Source: JAFGXT01 sp963677165 (GTDB taxonomy: Bacteria > Verrucomicrobiota > Lentisphaeria > Victivallales > SZUA-371). From it: 64,000 nucleotides of DNA. Under the pieces are notes generated by a model. It did no database searches and was not told where the DNA came from. It saw nothing but the letters and a program-made list of their open reading frames with translations. Location of the stretch: positions 4,278,001 through 4,342,000 of the forward strand of contig CAXXSX010000002.1 of the NCBI GenBank assembly GCA_963677165.2, given 5' to 3'. The translations under genes were made by a program, and so were the position numbers. How positions within the stretch are numbered: the stretch's first letter is position 1; every line of letters starts with the position of its first letter. Of this stretch, positions 52,317 through 62,365 are shown in pieces.

Positions 52317-54461
52317 ATGACAGAGATAGAAATACAGTCAAAAGTAGATGATCTGCTTAAAGAAATGACGCTAGAAGAAAAAGTTGGGCAGTTGCATCAG
52401 ACCCATCAAACTTGTTGCAGCTATGAGGAAATGCTTGATATGACCAGAAAAGGTCAGGTTGGTTCTGTTCTGCTCTGGGGGGTGCCATACGGTAATGAGA
52501 ATGATTTACCGGAGGATTCCACCCATTTAATCCAAAAAGTCGCGATTGAAGAATCCCGTTTAGGTATTCCCGTATTATTTGGTCTTGACGTGATCCATGG
52601 ATTACGTACTGTTTTCCCAATACCCTTAGGGCTGGCGGCTTCATGGTCATGGGATATGGCAAGACGTACCGCTGAAATTGCCGCGGCAGAAACACGCAGT
52701 TTAGGTGTTCACTGGACATTTACTCCTATGCTCGACATCGCACGTGATCCGCGTTGGGGGAGAATCGCAGAGGGATTTGGTGAAGATCCGTATCTATGCA
52801 GTGAATTGGCATATGCCTCTGTTATTGGATACCAAGGCGAAAAAGACCTTTATGGGAAAGATAAAATAATGGCTTGTGCCAAACACTTTATGGGATATGG
52901 AGCAGCGATAGGAGGAAGGGACCATACGAATTCCGAGATTCCTCCTCGTTCCTTGAGAGATATCTACCTCCCAAGTTTTATTTCTGCTGTCAAAGCCGGA
53001 GTCGGCTCGGTTATGACCGCATTCAACGATCTCGATGGTATCCCATGTACCATTAATTCAGACCTTCTTAATGGGACATTACGCAGTGAACTGGGGTTTG
53101 ATGGTCTGGTTGTTACTGACTGGAATACGATCGATAATGTTTATAAGCAGGGTTTGGTGGAGACAAAAGAAGAAGCCGCTGAAATGGCACTGCTTTCCGG
53201 CGTTACTATGGATATGATAAGCGGATATTATCTTAATTATCTGCCAAAACTTGTGGAAACTGGCAAAGTTCCGTCGGAAATTTTGGATAGGGCTGTTGAA
53301 ACAATCCTTAAAATTAAGTTTAGACTTGGTCTTTTTGATCAACCGTATGCCGACTTTGATTATGCTAAAAAAACAATCTTGTGTCCGGAACATAAAAAGA
53401 TCGCTCTGGAAGCGGCAGAAAAGTCAATGGTTCTGCTTCGTAATGAAAACAATGCTCTCCCGCTTTCACAAGATGTAAAAAAACTGGCAGTCATAGGTCC
53501 ATTAGCAAAGTGCGGCATTGAGCTTTCCGGATGTTGGAACATGGTTGGGAAAGATGAAGACGTTATTTCTGTATTGGATGGAATAAAAGCGGCTGCTCCT
53601 GAGTCAACTCAGGTCATTGAGGTTAATGAGGGCTTTTCTGATACTTTAATAAAAGCGAATAAATCAGACGCGATAGTCCTTGTGGTTGGAGAACACCACA
53701 AAAGGTCAGGCGAAGCCAGAGACGTAACGACTCTTAAACTGCCTTCCGGTCAGGAGGAGCTGGTGAAAAAAGTGTGTTCGTATAATATTCCGGTTATTCT
53801 GGTTGTTTTCGCCGGACGCCCTCTTGATCTATCCTGGGCGTCGGAAAATGTTGCAGCAATTTTATATGCATGGCATCCCGGAGTCATGGGCGGAGAGGCG
53901 GTTGCAAATATTCTGTTTGGAAAAGTCAATCCATCCGGAAAACTCCCGGTTACATTCCCTCGTTGTACTGGACAGGTTCCAATCTATTACAACTGCAAAC
54001 CTGATATTTATGGTAAGTCGTCAAACAAAGAGTCATACTATAACCTTCAGGAACAAGGTCCGATGTATCCGTTTGGGTATGGGTTGAGCTATAGTCAATT
54101 TTTATACGAAAACCTGAAAATTAGTCCCTATGAAATGACCGAAAATTCATCAATAACAGTTACTGCCGATATAACAAATACTGGCGATATTGACGGTGAA
54201 GAGATCGTTCAGTTATATGTCAGGGACTGTGTCGCCAGTGTGATTCGTCCAGTTAAGGAGTTGAAAAAATTTGAACGTGTATTCTTAAAAAGAGGTGAAA
54301 CTGTTACCGTTACTTTTAGCTTGAAACCGGATGACCTCGCTTTCACACGTCATGATATGAGCTGGGGATATGAACCGGGAGAATTTGAGCTATGGATCGG
54401 GCCTCATTCAGATGAGGGGTTAATTGGAAAGTTTTTTATTGAAAAGCAGAATGAATATTAG
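52317..54461 (+). CDS. GH3 beta-glycosidase (BglX-like)
   Basis: A 714-residue protein. The N-terminal GH3 barrel has GLDVIHGLRTVFPIPLGLAASW, TFTPMLDIARDPRWGRIAEGFGEDPYL, KHFMGYGAAIGGRDHTNSEI and LGFDGLVVTDWNTIDNV, where D268 is the nucleophile. The second domain holds KSMVLLRNENNALPL and GEHHKRSGEARDVTTLKLP. A fibronectin-III-like C-terminus (ITNTGDIDGEEIVQLYVRD) completes the usual three-domain form. No signal peptide, so it should act on imported beta-glucosides, xylosides or similar oligosaccharides. No ribosome site is seen before the ATG. It heads a run of closely spaced glycosidase genes. Confidence 0.95.
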   Translation: MTEIEIQSKVDDLLKEMTLEEKVGQLHQTHQTCCSYEEMLDMTRKGQVGSVLLWGVPYGNENDLPEDSTHLIQKVAIEESRLGIPVLFGLDVIHGLRTVFPIPLGLAASWSWDMARRTAEIAAAETRSLGVHWTFTPMLDIARDPRWGRIAEGFGEDPYLCSELAYASVIGYQGEKDLYGKDKIMACAKHFMGYGAAIGGRDHTNSEIPPRSLRDIYLPSFISAVKAGVGSVMTAFNDLDGIPCTINSDLLNGTLRSELGFDGLVVTDWNTIDNVYKQGLVETKEEAAEMALLSGVTMDMISGYYLNYLPKLVETGKVPSEILDRAVETILKIKFRLGLFDQPYADFDYAKKTILCPEHKKIALEAAEKSMVLLRNENNALPLSQDVKKLAVIGPLAKCGIELSGCWNMVGKDEDVISVLDGIKAAAPESTQVIEVNEGFSDTLIKANKSDAIVLVVGEHHKRSGEARDVTTLKLPSGQEELVKKVCSYNIPVILVVFAGRPLDLSWASENVAAILYAWHPGVMGGEAVANILFGKVNPSGKLPVTFPRCTGQVPIYYNCKPDIYGKSSNKESYYNLQEQGPMYPFGYGLSYSQFLYENLKISPYEMTENSSITVTADITNTGDIDGEEIVQLYVRDCVASVIRPVKELKKFERVFLKRGETVTVTFSLKPDDLAFTRHDMSWGYEPGEFELWIGPHSDEGLIGKFFIEKQNEY

Positions 54462-54488
54462 GTAAGTGATCATTTAACGAGAAGCATT

Positions 54489-56909
54489 ATGGAAACTGGA
54501 AAAATAAATCTTAAGACATCATATATCAATTTAGAAATCAATGGCATGGGAATATTGTCCAGCCTGAAAAGCAACTCTGCAAATGTGGAATATTTGCCAA
54601 AGGGTCAAGTTGCTCCATTCCTGAGTATTCGTTGTCAGGGAGAATTTGAAGCTCCGGCAGAAATGACAGTATGCGAAGATTCCTTCACGTTGCTTTACGC
54701 AAAAAATCAGGTTGAAATCTGCATAAAAGCACAAGAGTACTCATCACATATTTCCTTTGAGATCATTGAGGTTTCTAATCATGAAAAACTGGAATTGATC
54801 CTTTGGGGTCCATATCCCAATACAATTGGGGAAGTCATTGGAGAGACTGTTGGAGTTGTCCGCAATAGTGAGTTTGCTCTTGGAATCCAGTCTCTAAACA
54901 TGAAAACTCTGGGCGGCTATCCACATTACGAAGATGACGAAGCCCCCGACTCAGAACACGATTGGAAGGAAATTATTTCCTGGGAAGATCTTCCCGGTAC
55001 AGAAATTGAGTCTCTTGACCGTCAGCGTGGAGATACCGCATGGAAAGAAGAATTCGGAAGCGTCCTCCAGGCGTATTGCCGTAATCGAAACAAGGATCGG
55101 ATAATTCACAACAAATACATTCAGAATGAACACTGTCTGGCTACAGCATATAATGATGGAGGCGTTAAAGGTTCTAAAATTGCTTTGTTCGGCTGTCCGG
55201 AAAAAGATGTTCTTGACACAATCGGCAAAATCGAGCAGATTGAAGGACTGCCTCATCCGGTAATTGACGGCGAATGGCTGAAAACGTCACCACGTGCGAA
55301 TGAATCGTATTTCTGGATTAAGAATCTTCATTATTACAGTTTTGAGGATTCGCTTGAACTCACAAAAAAGGCAGGATTAAAACATCTTTACCTGGCTGAT
55401 CCATTTGAAGAATGGGGGCATTTTGTTCTTGATCGCCAGATATTCCCGGAAAACTGGAAGACGTTAAAAGAATGGGTTGATACTGCAAAACAGCATGGCA
55501 TAGAAATGGGAGTGCATACTCTTTCAAATTTCATCACTCCTAACGATGCTTTTGTTACACCGGTTCCTGATAGGCGTCTAGTGAAAGAAGGATTCAGTAC
55601 ACTGACAGAAGATATTAATGCGGATTCGGATGAAATCCAGATTGAGTCTGCAGATTTTTTTGCGAATATAGAAAAAAGTACATTTAGAGCAGCAGTGATT
55701 GATAATGAAATTATTTCTTATGAGGAAATATCACAGGAGGCTCCATATATATTGAAGGGCTGCCTTCGTGGAGCATTTGGAACCCAGGCATCAACTCATA
55801 AAAAAGGGGATACCATAGGCAAATTAGTCGACCACGGATACTGGGTATTTCTTGGAGATGCCGATCTTAACGATGAAATTGCTAAGATTCTGGCGGATCT
55901 ATGCAACCAAACAGGAGTTACACGGTTTGCGTTTGACGGTATTGAAGGTACTGCTGCGTCCGGTCTTGGAGCATACGGTTTAAACAGGATTGTTAATGTC
56001 TGGTATAAACACCTTAAGCCGGAATTGCAGGGTGGCATTTTCTGGGAATCAAGTATTCCGACACATTTCAACTGGCATGCGGAAACCTGTCAGAATTGGG
56101 GAGAACCTTGGTATGGAGAATTTAGAGAAAGTCAAATGCCTTTCAGATTACGAAATGTAAAATACTATAGTCGAAACTATCTTCCGCGTATGCTTGGGAA
56201 TTTTAAATTTATCCATGATACAAGTCTGGAAGATGCGGAATGGCTGGGAGCTAAGGCCGCAGGATTGGAGGCTGGTTTTGCTCTGGTAGCTCTAGATCAG
56301 GATGTCCAGGGCTGGACATCAATAAGAGAAAATGCCATTGCCGATAAATTGCTCTCAGCCATTAAAACCTGGGAAACGGCAAGAATGGCTGATGCGTTTA
56401 GTTCTGACCAGAAAAAGCTTTTGCTCAAAATGGATCATGAATTCCACCTTGAAGAAATGGAAGAGGGAACATGGAGTTTATACCCGTATAAAATCGGACG
56501 AACTGTAATTGAACGTACTACAATTAAACCAGCCAGCGGAGCTTTTGATTTTGATAATCCTTATGAGGATCAGCCTATGATGCTGAGCATTAAGATGGTT
56601 CCTAATAGATGTTGGCCGTATATTCGCAGACTTAAACTAAAAGTGAATGACAACAAGCTGATTGAGATTCCGGTTTATATGAGTCCGCATCAAACCCTGA
56701 CGTGGGACAGTGAAAACGGCTTAAGGCTTTATGCTAGAAACTGGAAGCTGCTCAAACAAATTGAATTTGATGAGTCTCTACCGATGCTTGTAAATGGGTT
56801 AAACCATATAGAGATTGAGGCCGGAATGACAAGAACGAGTTCTGCTCCAATCAGGATTCAGGTAAAAAGCGCGGGCAAGCCGCAAAGGGTTATATCCTCA
56901 AAAGCATAA
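54489..56909 (+). CDS. Unassigned cytoplasmic TIM-barrel glycosidase-like protein
   Basis: An 806-residue protein without signal peptide. About 1-255 looks like an N-terminal beta-sandwich. A TIM-barrel-type region runs from about 270 (ESYFWIKNLHYYSFEDSLELTKKAGLKHLYLADPFEEWGHF) to about 620, including GIEMGVHTLSNFITPNDAF, TRFAFDGIEGTAASGLGAYG (acidic pair, candidate catalytic Asp and Glu) and GIFWESSIPTHFNWH. The barrel is interrupted at about 375-450 by a small beta-module (RAAVIDNEIISYEEISQE, LKGCLRGAFGTQASTHKKGD). The C-terminus (about 640-806) is another beta-domain. I cannot place it in a CAZy family; the position between GH3 (27 bp) and GH36 (about 20 bp) and the fold suggest a glycosidase. 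Confidence 0.75.
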   Translation: METGKINLKTSYINLEINGMGILSSLKSNSANVEYLPKGQVAPFLSIRCQGEFEAPAEMTVCEDSFTLLYAKNQVEICIKAQEYSSHISFEIIEVSNHEKLELILWGPYPNTIGEVIGETVGVVRNSEFALGIQSLNMKTLGGYPHYEDDEAPDSEHDWKEIISWEDLPGTEIESLDRQRGDTAWKEEFGSVLQAYCRNRNKDRIIHNKYIQNEHCLATAYNDGGVKGSKIALFGCPEKDVLDTIGKIEQIEGLPHPVIDGEWLKTSPRANESYFWIKNLHYYSFEDSLELTKKAGLKHLYLADPFEEWGHFVLDRQIFPENWKTLKEWVDTAKQHGIEMGVHTLSNFITPNDAFVTPVPDRRLVKEGFSTLTEDINADSDEIQIESADFFANIEKSTFRAAVIDNEIISYEEISQEAPYILKGCLRGAFGTQASTHKKGDTIGKLVDHGYWVFLGDADLNDEIAKILADLCNQTGVTRFAFDGIEGTAASGLGAYGLNRIVNVWYKHLKPELQGGIFWESSIPTHFNWHAETCQNWGEPWYGEFRESQMPFRLRNVKYYSRNYLPRMLGNFKFIHDTSLEDAEWLGAKAAGLEAGFALVALDQDVQGWTSIRENAIADKLLSAIKTWETARMADAFSSDQKKLLLKMDHEFHLEEMEEGTWSLYPYKIGRTVIERTTIKPASGAFDFDNPYEDQPMMLSIKMVPNRCWPYIRRLKLKVNDNKLIEIPVYMSPHQTLTWDSENGLRLYARNWKLLKQIEFDESLPMLVNGLNHIEIEAGMTRTSSAPIRIQVKSAGKPQRVISSKA

Positions 56910-56930
56910 AATTGAATGCTGGTTTCAATT

Positions 56931-58997
56931 ATGAATAATATACGTACAAAAAATACGACTCCTCGAAAAATCTGGGATTTTACAGTTTCCGATGACTCCC
57001 GGGAAATTTTCCTGACAAGCCTTTTGGGGCTTACCTGCGGAAGCAACGGATATAATCCGGAAATCCCTCCAGAAGCGTCCTGGCCTGGAGTTGTCTGTTA
57101 TGATAATAAGAGAAGTGAAAAGAATCTGTTTCATTTAGAAGACCACGATTTACAATCGAATGACGCATCCTTCTCCCTTCTAACTAACGACAATGTCATT
57201 AAGTTTGATATTAAGTACAGCTATGATCCGGCATCCGGAATCATTAGCTGTAATCACAGACTGGAAAACACCAGTGATAAAGTTATTTCAATACGCCGGG
57301 CACTGCCGCGTTTTTGCTTTTCTTCCGGTAAATACAAAGTATATTCTCAATTAAGCCGCTGGGGTGGTGAAAATATCGGCAGTTGGCACGATCTTGATGG
57401 AATTAATATTGAGCTGAAGTCAGCTCCCGGACGCTTGACAACTGGCAACTCTCCATATTGTGTGTTAAAGGATATGGATACGGGAAAAGCATTGGCTTTT
57501 CATGTTATCCCCCGTGGTAACTGGAAGATAAAAATATTTTCACAGTTTCATACTAATGAAGCTCCCAATGCGGTTATCGAACTTGGTCTTTCTGATAATG
57601 ACCTGCAATATAAGCTTGATCCCGGGAAGGTACTGAAATTACCTGAAATACTGATTCAGGATGTTCCTGATGGTGATATTACGAAAGCCGCTCCACTGCT
57701 TCACCGGTATTGTCTCAGCGAAAAATTTCCCAAATATAATTTGATTTTGCCTCCAGTATTGTACAATACATGGCTTTATCGTTTTTCAGACTTTACTCTA
57801 GAGCAACTCCGGAAACAACTGGACGCGGCAGCTCGGATTGGCTGCGAAGTCTTTGTTGTCGACGCTGGCTGGGCCGGTGAAAATGACTTGGATTGGGGCG
57901 TAGGAAACTGGAAAGAAAAGAGCGAACGCGCATTCTATGGGAATATGAAAGACTTTGCCGATGAAGTCCGGGCAAAAGGTCTGGGGCTTGGAATATGGAT
58001 GGAGCCCGAACGCTTTCCGAAAGATATGCCTTTACGCAAAAACCATCCGGAATGGTTTCCGGAAAACTCGGAACGCATTGATCTAACGATTCCGGCGGCG
58101 GCTGATTATTTCTATGACAGTATTGCTAAACTTGTAGAGAAATATTCCCTAAAGTTTATGAAGACTGACATGAATGCGCCTTTGGGTTACGATGGGTCTG
58201 GACACGAGCTTTATACCCATTGTGCAATATGGCGTGGAATTATGGAGAAGCTTAAAGCAGATTATCCCGGCTTCATCATAGAAAACTGTGCTGGTGGAGC
58301 ATTGAGAACGGATCTCAATACAACACAGTTTTTCGACACGCAATTTGTTAGTGATAACGCCAATCCTCTCGAAGCTTTGCGTATATATCAGGGCAGCGTA
58401 CTACGACTGCCTCCCGGAAGGCTTCAACGCTGGAGTGTCATGCGTCCGGCTCCGGAATGCCTGACCCCGCTTGATCTTGATCAGAAGTATGTTCTTGTTC
58501 CCTGGTCAGCGACGTGGCTTGAACTCGAACAGACTAATCTAGATTATGTAATGACTTCGGCTTTTGCCGGAATTCCCGGTTTCTCTGGTGATCTCGGAGG
58601 ACTGCCTCCGGAATATTTGGATCGTGCGGCTGAATATGTTCAGTTTTATAAAGAACATCGCAGTGAGTTAGTAGATGCGGTGGCGCATTTGCTCACACCT
58701 GCGGAAGAATTACAGCTTGAATCTGATTGGATAACGATACAACTACAGCACGAAAATACCGACAAAAATATTGTGTTGTCATATAATAATCCTTCCGTGA
58801 GAAAATCAACCCGACTGATGACCTTGCGCAACCTTGATCCGACGAAAGAATATTTTGTCAGGCAGGTATTTCCTGAAAGGTCCGATGAAATTGTCGTATC
58901 TGGCGAAGAGTTAATGACAAATGGCCTTGAGATCAATCTACAAGCTCATATGCATGTAAGGTTTGGTTCTGGTATATGGTTGATTGAACTGAAATAA
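56931..58997 (+). CDS. GH36 alpha-galactosidase-like enzyme
   Basis: A 688-residue protein. A beta-sandwich N-domain is followed by a barrel with YNTWLYRFSDFTLEQL, GCEVFVVDAGWAGENDLDWGVGNWKE, GLGLGIWMEPERFPKDM, LKFMKTDMNAPLGYDG (D413, likely nucleophile) and FFDTQFVSDNANPLEALRIYQG (D475, likely acid/base). This is the GH36/GH27 melibiase pattern. No signal peptide, so it probably removes alpha-galactose from imported oligosaccharides. The start could be the ATG at 56916 or at 56931; neither has a strong ribosome site, and the second is chosen because the first would add only a few uncharacteristic residues. Confidence 0.92.
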   Translation: MNNIRTKNTTPRKIWDFTVSDDSREIFLTSLLGLTCGSNGYNPEIPPEASWPGVVCYDNKRSEKNLFHLEDHDLQSNDASFSLLTNDNVIKFDIKYSYDPASGIISCNHRLENTSDKVISIRRALPRFCFSSGKYKVYSQLSRWGGENIGSWHDLDGINIELKSAPGRLTTGNSPYCVLKDMDTGKALAFHVIPRGNWKIKIFSQFHTNEAPNAVIELGLSDNDLQYKLDPGKVLKLPEILIQDVPDGDITKAAPLLHRYCLSEKFPKYNLILPPVLYNTWLYRFSDFTLEQLRKQLDAAARIGCEVFVVDAGWAGENDLDWGVGNWKEKSERAFYGNMKDFADEVRAKGLGLGIWMEPERFPKDMPLRKNHPEWFPENSERIDLTIPAAADYFYDSIAKLVEKYSLKFMKTDMNAPLGYDGSGHELYTHCAIWRGIMEKLKADYPGFIIENCAGGALRTDLNTTQFFDTQFVSDNANPLEALRIYQGSVLRLPPGRLQRWSVMRPAPECLTPLDLDQKYVLVPWSATWLELEQTNLDYVMTSAFAGIPGFSGDLGGLPPEYLDRAAEYVQFYKEHRSELVDAVAHLLTPAEELQLESDWITIQLQHENTDKNIVLSYNNPSVRKSTRLMTLRNLDPTKEYFVRQVFPERSDEIVVSGEELMTNGLEINLQAHMHVRFGSGIWLIELK

Positions 58998-59036
58998 TAA
59001 TTTGCTAATAATACTTATACGAAGTAAAATTTATAT

Positions 59037-62000
59037 ATGAACAATCTTATTAAAAAGAAGGATTGGGAGAATCCTGAGTGTATTCACGTTAACAGGCTTC
59101 CGTCCCGTGGATACTTCGTTCCATATGAGAATGAAGTATCGGCACTTAACAATGCGGTAAGTAACTCCCGTATAAATTCTCTTAGCGGAGAATGGAGTTT
59201 TTTTTATGCCGATAGTTTTCCAGATGCCCCCGAAGGGTTTCAGAAGGATACTTTCAGTTGCTCCGAATGGGATAGAATTTCAGTACCGTCACACTGGCAA
59301 TGCCTTGGTTATGGGATCCCTCGATACTCCAACGTGTATTATCCTTTCCCATATAATCCACCATATGTTCCCGTTGATAATCCGGTAGGACTTTATAAGC
59401 GTGAGTTCAATGTATCAGAAGAGTGGTTGACCCGGCGAACCATTCTACATTTCGATGGTGTGGATTCAGCTTTTTATGTGTGGATAAATGGTGATCTTGT
59501 TGGATTTTCCAAAGGAAGCAGGTGTACTTCTGAATTCGATATCAGCAAATTTCTAAAAAATGGACAGAATTCTATAGCGGTCAAGGTTTTCAGGTGGTCC
59601 GACGGAAGTTATTTGGAGTGTCAGGACATGTGGTTTCTTAGCGGAATATTTCGCGATGTGTACTTGATTTCTCAACCTAGAGTTTCTGTCTGGGATTATC
59701 GTTTTGAAACAGAGTTTTCAGATGATTATAAAAAGGCAGTTGTCAGGGCTGATGTTGAATTATTTTCCCGTGGAACAACTGTAGAAAATTATGATATACA
59801 GATTCGTCTACTGGATTCTCATAACAAAGAAATTTCCTGCAAAAGCCATAGAATTGCTGATAAGGAGACTTTGTGCGTGGAAATCGCTGATCCTGAATTA
59901 TGGACAGCGGAAACTCCTTTTCTTTACACGCTTTTGATAAACTTGAAAGATGCTTCCGGGAATATTATTGAATCCATTCGACATCCTTGGGGATTGAGAA
60001 AAATCGAATGGACAAATGATATTCTGAAGGTCAACGGTAACCCTATAATGCTGCGTGGTGTAAACCGTCATGAATTCGATCCTGACATGGGACGAACTCA
60101 GACTCTGGAGTTAATGCACAAGGATCTTCAGTTGATGAAGGAAAACAATTTTAACGCAATACGTTATAGCCACTATCCGCCGGATCCGCGTTTCCTGGAA
60201 CTTTGCGATCGATATGGTTTCTATGTAATGGATGAAGCCGATCTTGAAACTCATGGGGCGCAGCAATCCGGAGACCAAGGGGCATTATCCAGAGAACCTC
60301 TATGGGAGAAGGCCTATCTTGACCGGGTAGAGCGTATGTATTATCGTGACCGTAATCATGCTTGTGTGATTATATGGTCCGTAGGCAATGAATGCGGAAT
60401 CGGGTCGGATATTCCAAATATCAAGACGTGCTTTAATTGGCTGAAAGAGCAGGATTCAACGCGTCCGGGCCATTATCCACAGGATAACCCTAAAGACCTG
60501 CAAGACAAATTTACCGACTTCGGTTTGTGCGGTTACTGCAACATGGAAAAAGTTAATAAAATCGCAACACAGGATTGTGGCGGTCGTCCGATAATCGCAA
60601 CCGAATACGGACATGCAATGGGGAATGGTCCGGGCGGAATGAATGAATATTGGAAAGTCTTTTGGAAAACTCCACGGATGTGCGGCGGATTTGTATGGGA
60701 ATGGATTGATCATGGTTTGAAAGTGAAACATGACGGTTTGGAATTTTATGCATATGGAGGTGATTTCGGAGAAACGCTTTCTGACGATAATTTTGTAATT
60801 GATGGTATCGTTTTCCCTGACCGCACTCCGCAGCCAGCGTTATATGAATTCAAAAAAATCATGCAGCCGGTCGCGGTATTACCAGTTGACTTATCAAAAG
60901 GAATCGTTACGCTTGTCAATCGTCATGACCATATTAGTCTGGATGTATTTTCGTTGAAATGGCAAATTAAATCCGGAAATAAGATTATTCAAGATGGTTC
61001 TATTGATATTCCTCCGGTTCTGGCTCGTAGCGAAGAACAGATAAAAATCGATTATACACTTCCCGATGAGACTGTTAATGGTGTATATACACTGGAATTG
61101 GATTTTATCCAGAAGATGCCTTTCCCTTGGCAGGAGAAACCATTATGTTTAGCTTGGGAACAGTTTGTGTTACCAGTAAAAGCTTCACATTCCTCTATGA
61201 TCTCTGTTGCTGATATGCCGACGATTTCCTGTCATGAGGAAGATAGTAAATTATATATTGACGCTTCCGGCAATAATTTTATTTTTGATATTACTTGCGG
61301 ACAATTATGTTCGTGGAGCAATGAAGATAAGAAATTATTAAACCAAGGTCCGCGCCTTAATCTCTGGCGGGCTCCAACAGACAATGAAGACAGTACATCA
61401 CGGAAACGTGGACAAGGGCAAGTCTGGCATGATAGAATATTATGGAACGTGCATTTTACCCCAAAAGAATTCAGTTGGGAAAAGTATGGAGACAATGCCG
61501 TTATTATAAAAGTAAGCGGGTGCTGTGCGCCTGATTGTTTTGACTATGGATTCAATTGTGAATATACCTATACTATTTATGGTAACGGTGAAATGAATAT
61601 TGATCTGCATGGAATACCCTATGGTTCGCAAATGCCGGAGATTCTTCCCCGAATTGGCTTGGAGATGACACTTCCTGAGTCAATGGATCAGGTTGGCTGG
61701 TACGGACGTGGACCAAATGAATGCTATCCGGATTGCAAGGAGGCGGGAAGAATGGGAGTATATCGTAAGAACGTTCAGGAAATGCACACTGATTACCTGA
61801 GGCCACAGGAAAATGGAACCAGAGTTGATGTTCGTTGGCTGGAGTTGCGAGATTCAAGAGGAACAGGAATCATGGCGGCAGGCTTTCCCACGTTCAGTTT
61901 CAGCGTTCACGATTATTCTACAATGGCATTGACGAAAGCCAGACATCCGCATGAACTTGAAAGATTACAGGAAATTACTTTAAACCTTAATTATGCAATG

Positions 62001-62234
62001 CGTGGTCTTGGCAGTGCCAGTTGTGGTCCTCCGCCGGAAGAGGACTATGAACTTCATCCGCATGAATTCTTATTTTCTGTCCGCTTAATTTCTTTGAATG
62101 CGGATAATGATTCCATGAAGCTCTCTGGAATTTTGCCAGAAAGAATTACTGAGTTGCCTGTACTCCGCTCCCAGAGCTATGTAAAGAAAAATGTTACAGG
62201 AGAAAACCGCCAGGATCTTTTTGCTTGTGATTAA
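59037..62234 (+). CDS. lacZ: GH2 beta-galactosidase (LacZ-type)
   Basis: A 1065-residue protein with the five-domain LacZ layout: N-terminal jelly roll (SLSGEWSFFYADSFPDAPEGF, VPSHWQCLGYGIPRYSNVYYPFP), an immunoglobulin-like domain, a barrel with GVNRHEFDPDMGRTQT, IIWSVGNECGIGSD (E452, acid/base), and IIATEYGHAMGNGPGG (E523, nucleophile), then a linker and the large C-terminal beta-domain (WYGRGPNECYPDCKEAGRMGVY). The length is close to that of E. coli LacZ. No signal peptide, so cytoplasmic. The gene lies 39 bases after GH36 in the same direction; together they would remove alpha- and beta-galactose from the same glycan. Confidence 0.95.
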   Translation: MNNLIKKKDWENPECIHVNRLPSRGYFVPYENEVSALNNAVSNSRINSLSGEWSFFYADSFPDAPEGFQKDTFSCSEWDRISVPSHWQCLGYGIPRYSNVYYPFPYNPPYVPVDNPVGLYKREFNVSEEWLTRRTILHFDGVDSAFYVWINGDLVGFSKGSRCTSEFDISKFLKNGQNSIAVKVFRWSDGSYLECQDMWFLSGIFRDVYLISQPRVSVWDYRFETEFSDDYKKAVVRADVELFSRGTTVENYDIQIRLLDSHNKEISCKSHRIADKETLCVEIADPELWTAETPFLYTLLINLKDASGNIIESIRHPWGLRKIEWTNDILKVNGNPIMLRGVNRHEFDPDMGRTQTLELMHKDLQLMKENNFNAIRYSHYPPDPRFLELCDRYGFYVMDEADLETHGAQQSGDQGALSREPLWEKAYLDRVERMYYRDRNHACVIIWSVGNECGIGSDIPNIKTCFNWLKEQDSTRPGHYPQDNPKDLQDKFTDFGLCGYCNMEKVNKIATQDCGGRPIIATEYGHAMGNGPGGMNEYWKVFWKTPRMCGGFVWEWIDHGLKVKHDGLEFYAYGGDFGETLSDDNFVIDGIVFPDRTPQPALYEFKKIMQPVAVLPVDLSKGIVTLVNRHDHISLDVFSLKWQIKSGNKIIQDGSIDIPPVLARSEEQIKIDYTLPDETVNGVYTLELDFIQKMPFPWQEKPLCLAWEQFVLPVKASHSSMISVADMPTISCHEEDSKLYIDASGNNFIFDITCGQLCSWSNEDKKLLNQGPRLNLWRAPTDNEDSTSRKRGQGQVWHDRILWNVHFTPKEFSWEKYGDNAVIIKVSGCCAPDCFDYGFNCEYTYTIYGNGEMNIDLHGIPYGSQMPEILPRIGLEMTLPESMDQVGWYGRGPNECYPDCKEAGRMGVYRKNVQEMHTDYLRPQENGTRVDVRWLELRDSRGTGIMAAGFPTFSFSVHDYSTMALTKARHPHELERLQEITLNLNYAMRGLGSASCGPPPEEDYELHPHEFLFSVRLISLNADNDSMKLSGILPERITELPVLRSQSYVKKNVTGENRQDLFACD

Positions 62235-62365
62235 AATATTATTTGTCATATCAGGTTTCACGTATTATAGAATAAAGGAGGTACTTTTACGCATTACTCA
62301 GCTTTATAAAATTAAATACTTTTACTCAAAAATCATTTTTAGAATAAAATATGGAGAAATTTTCA

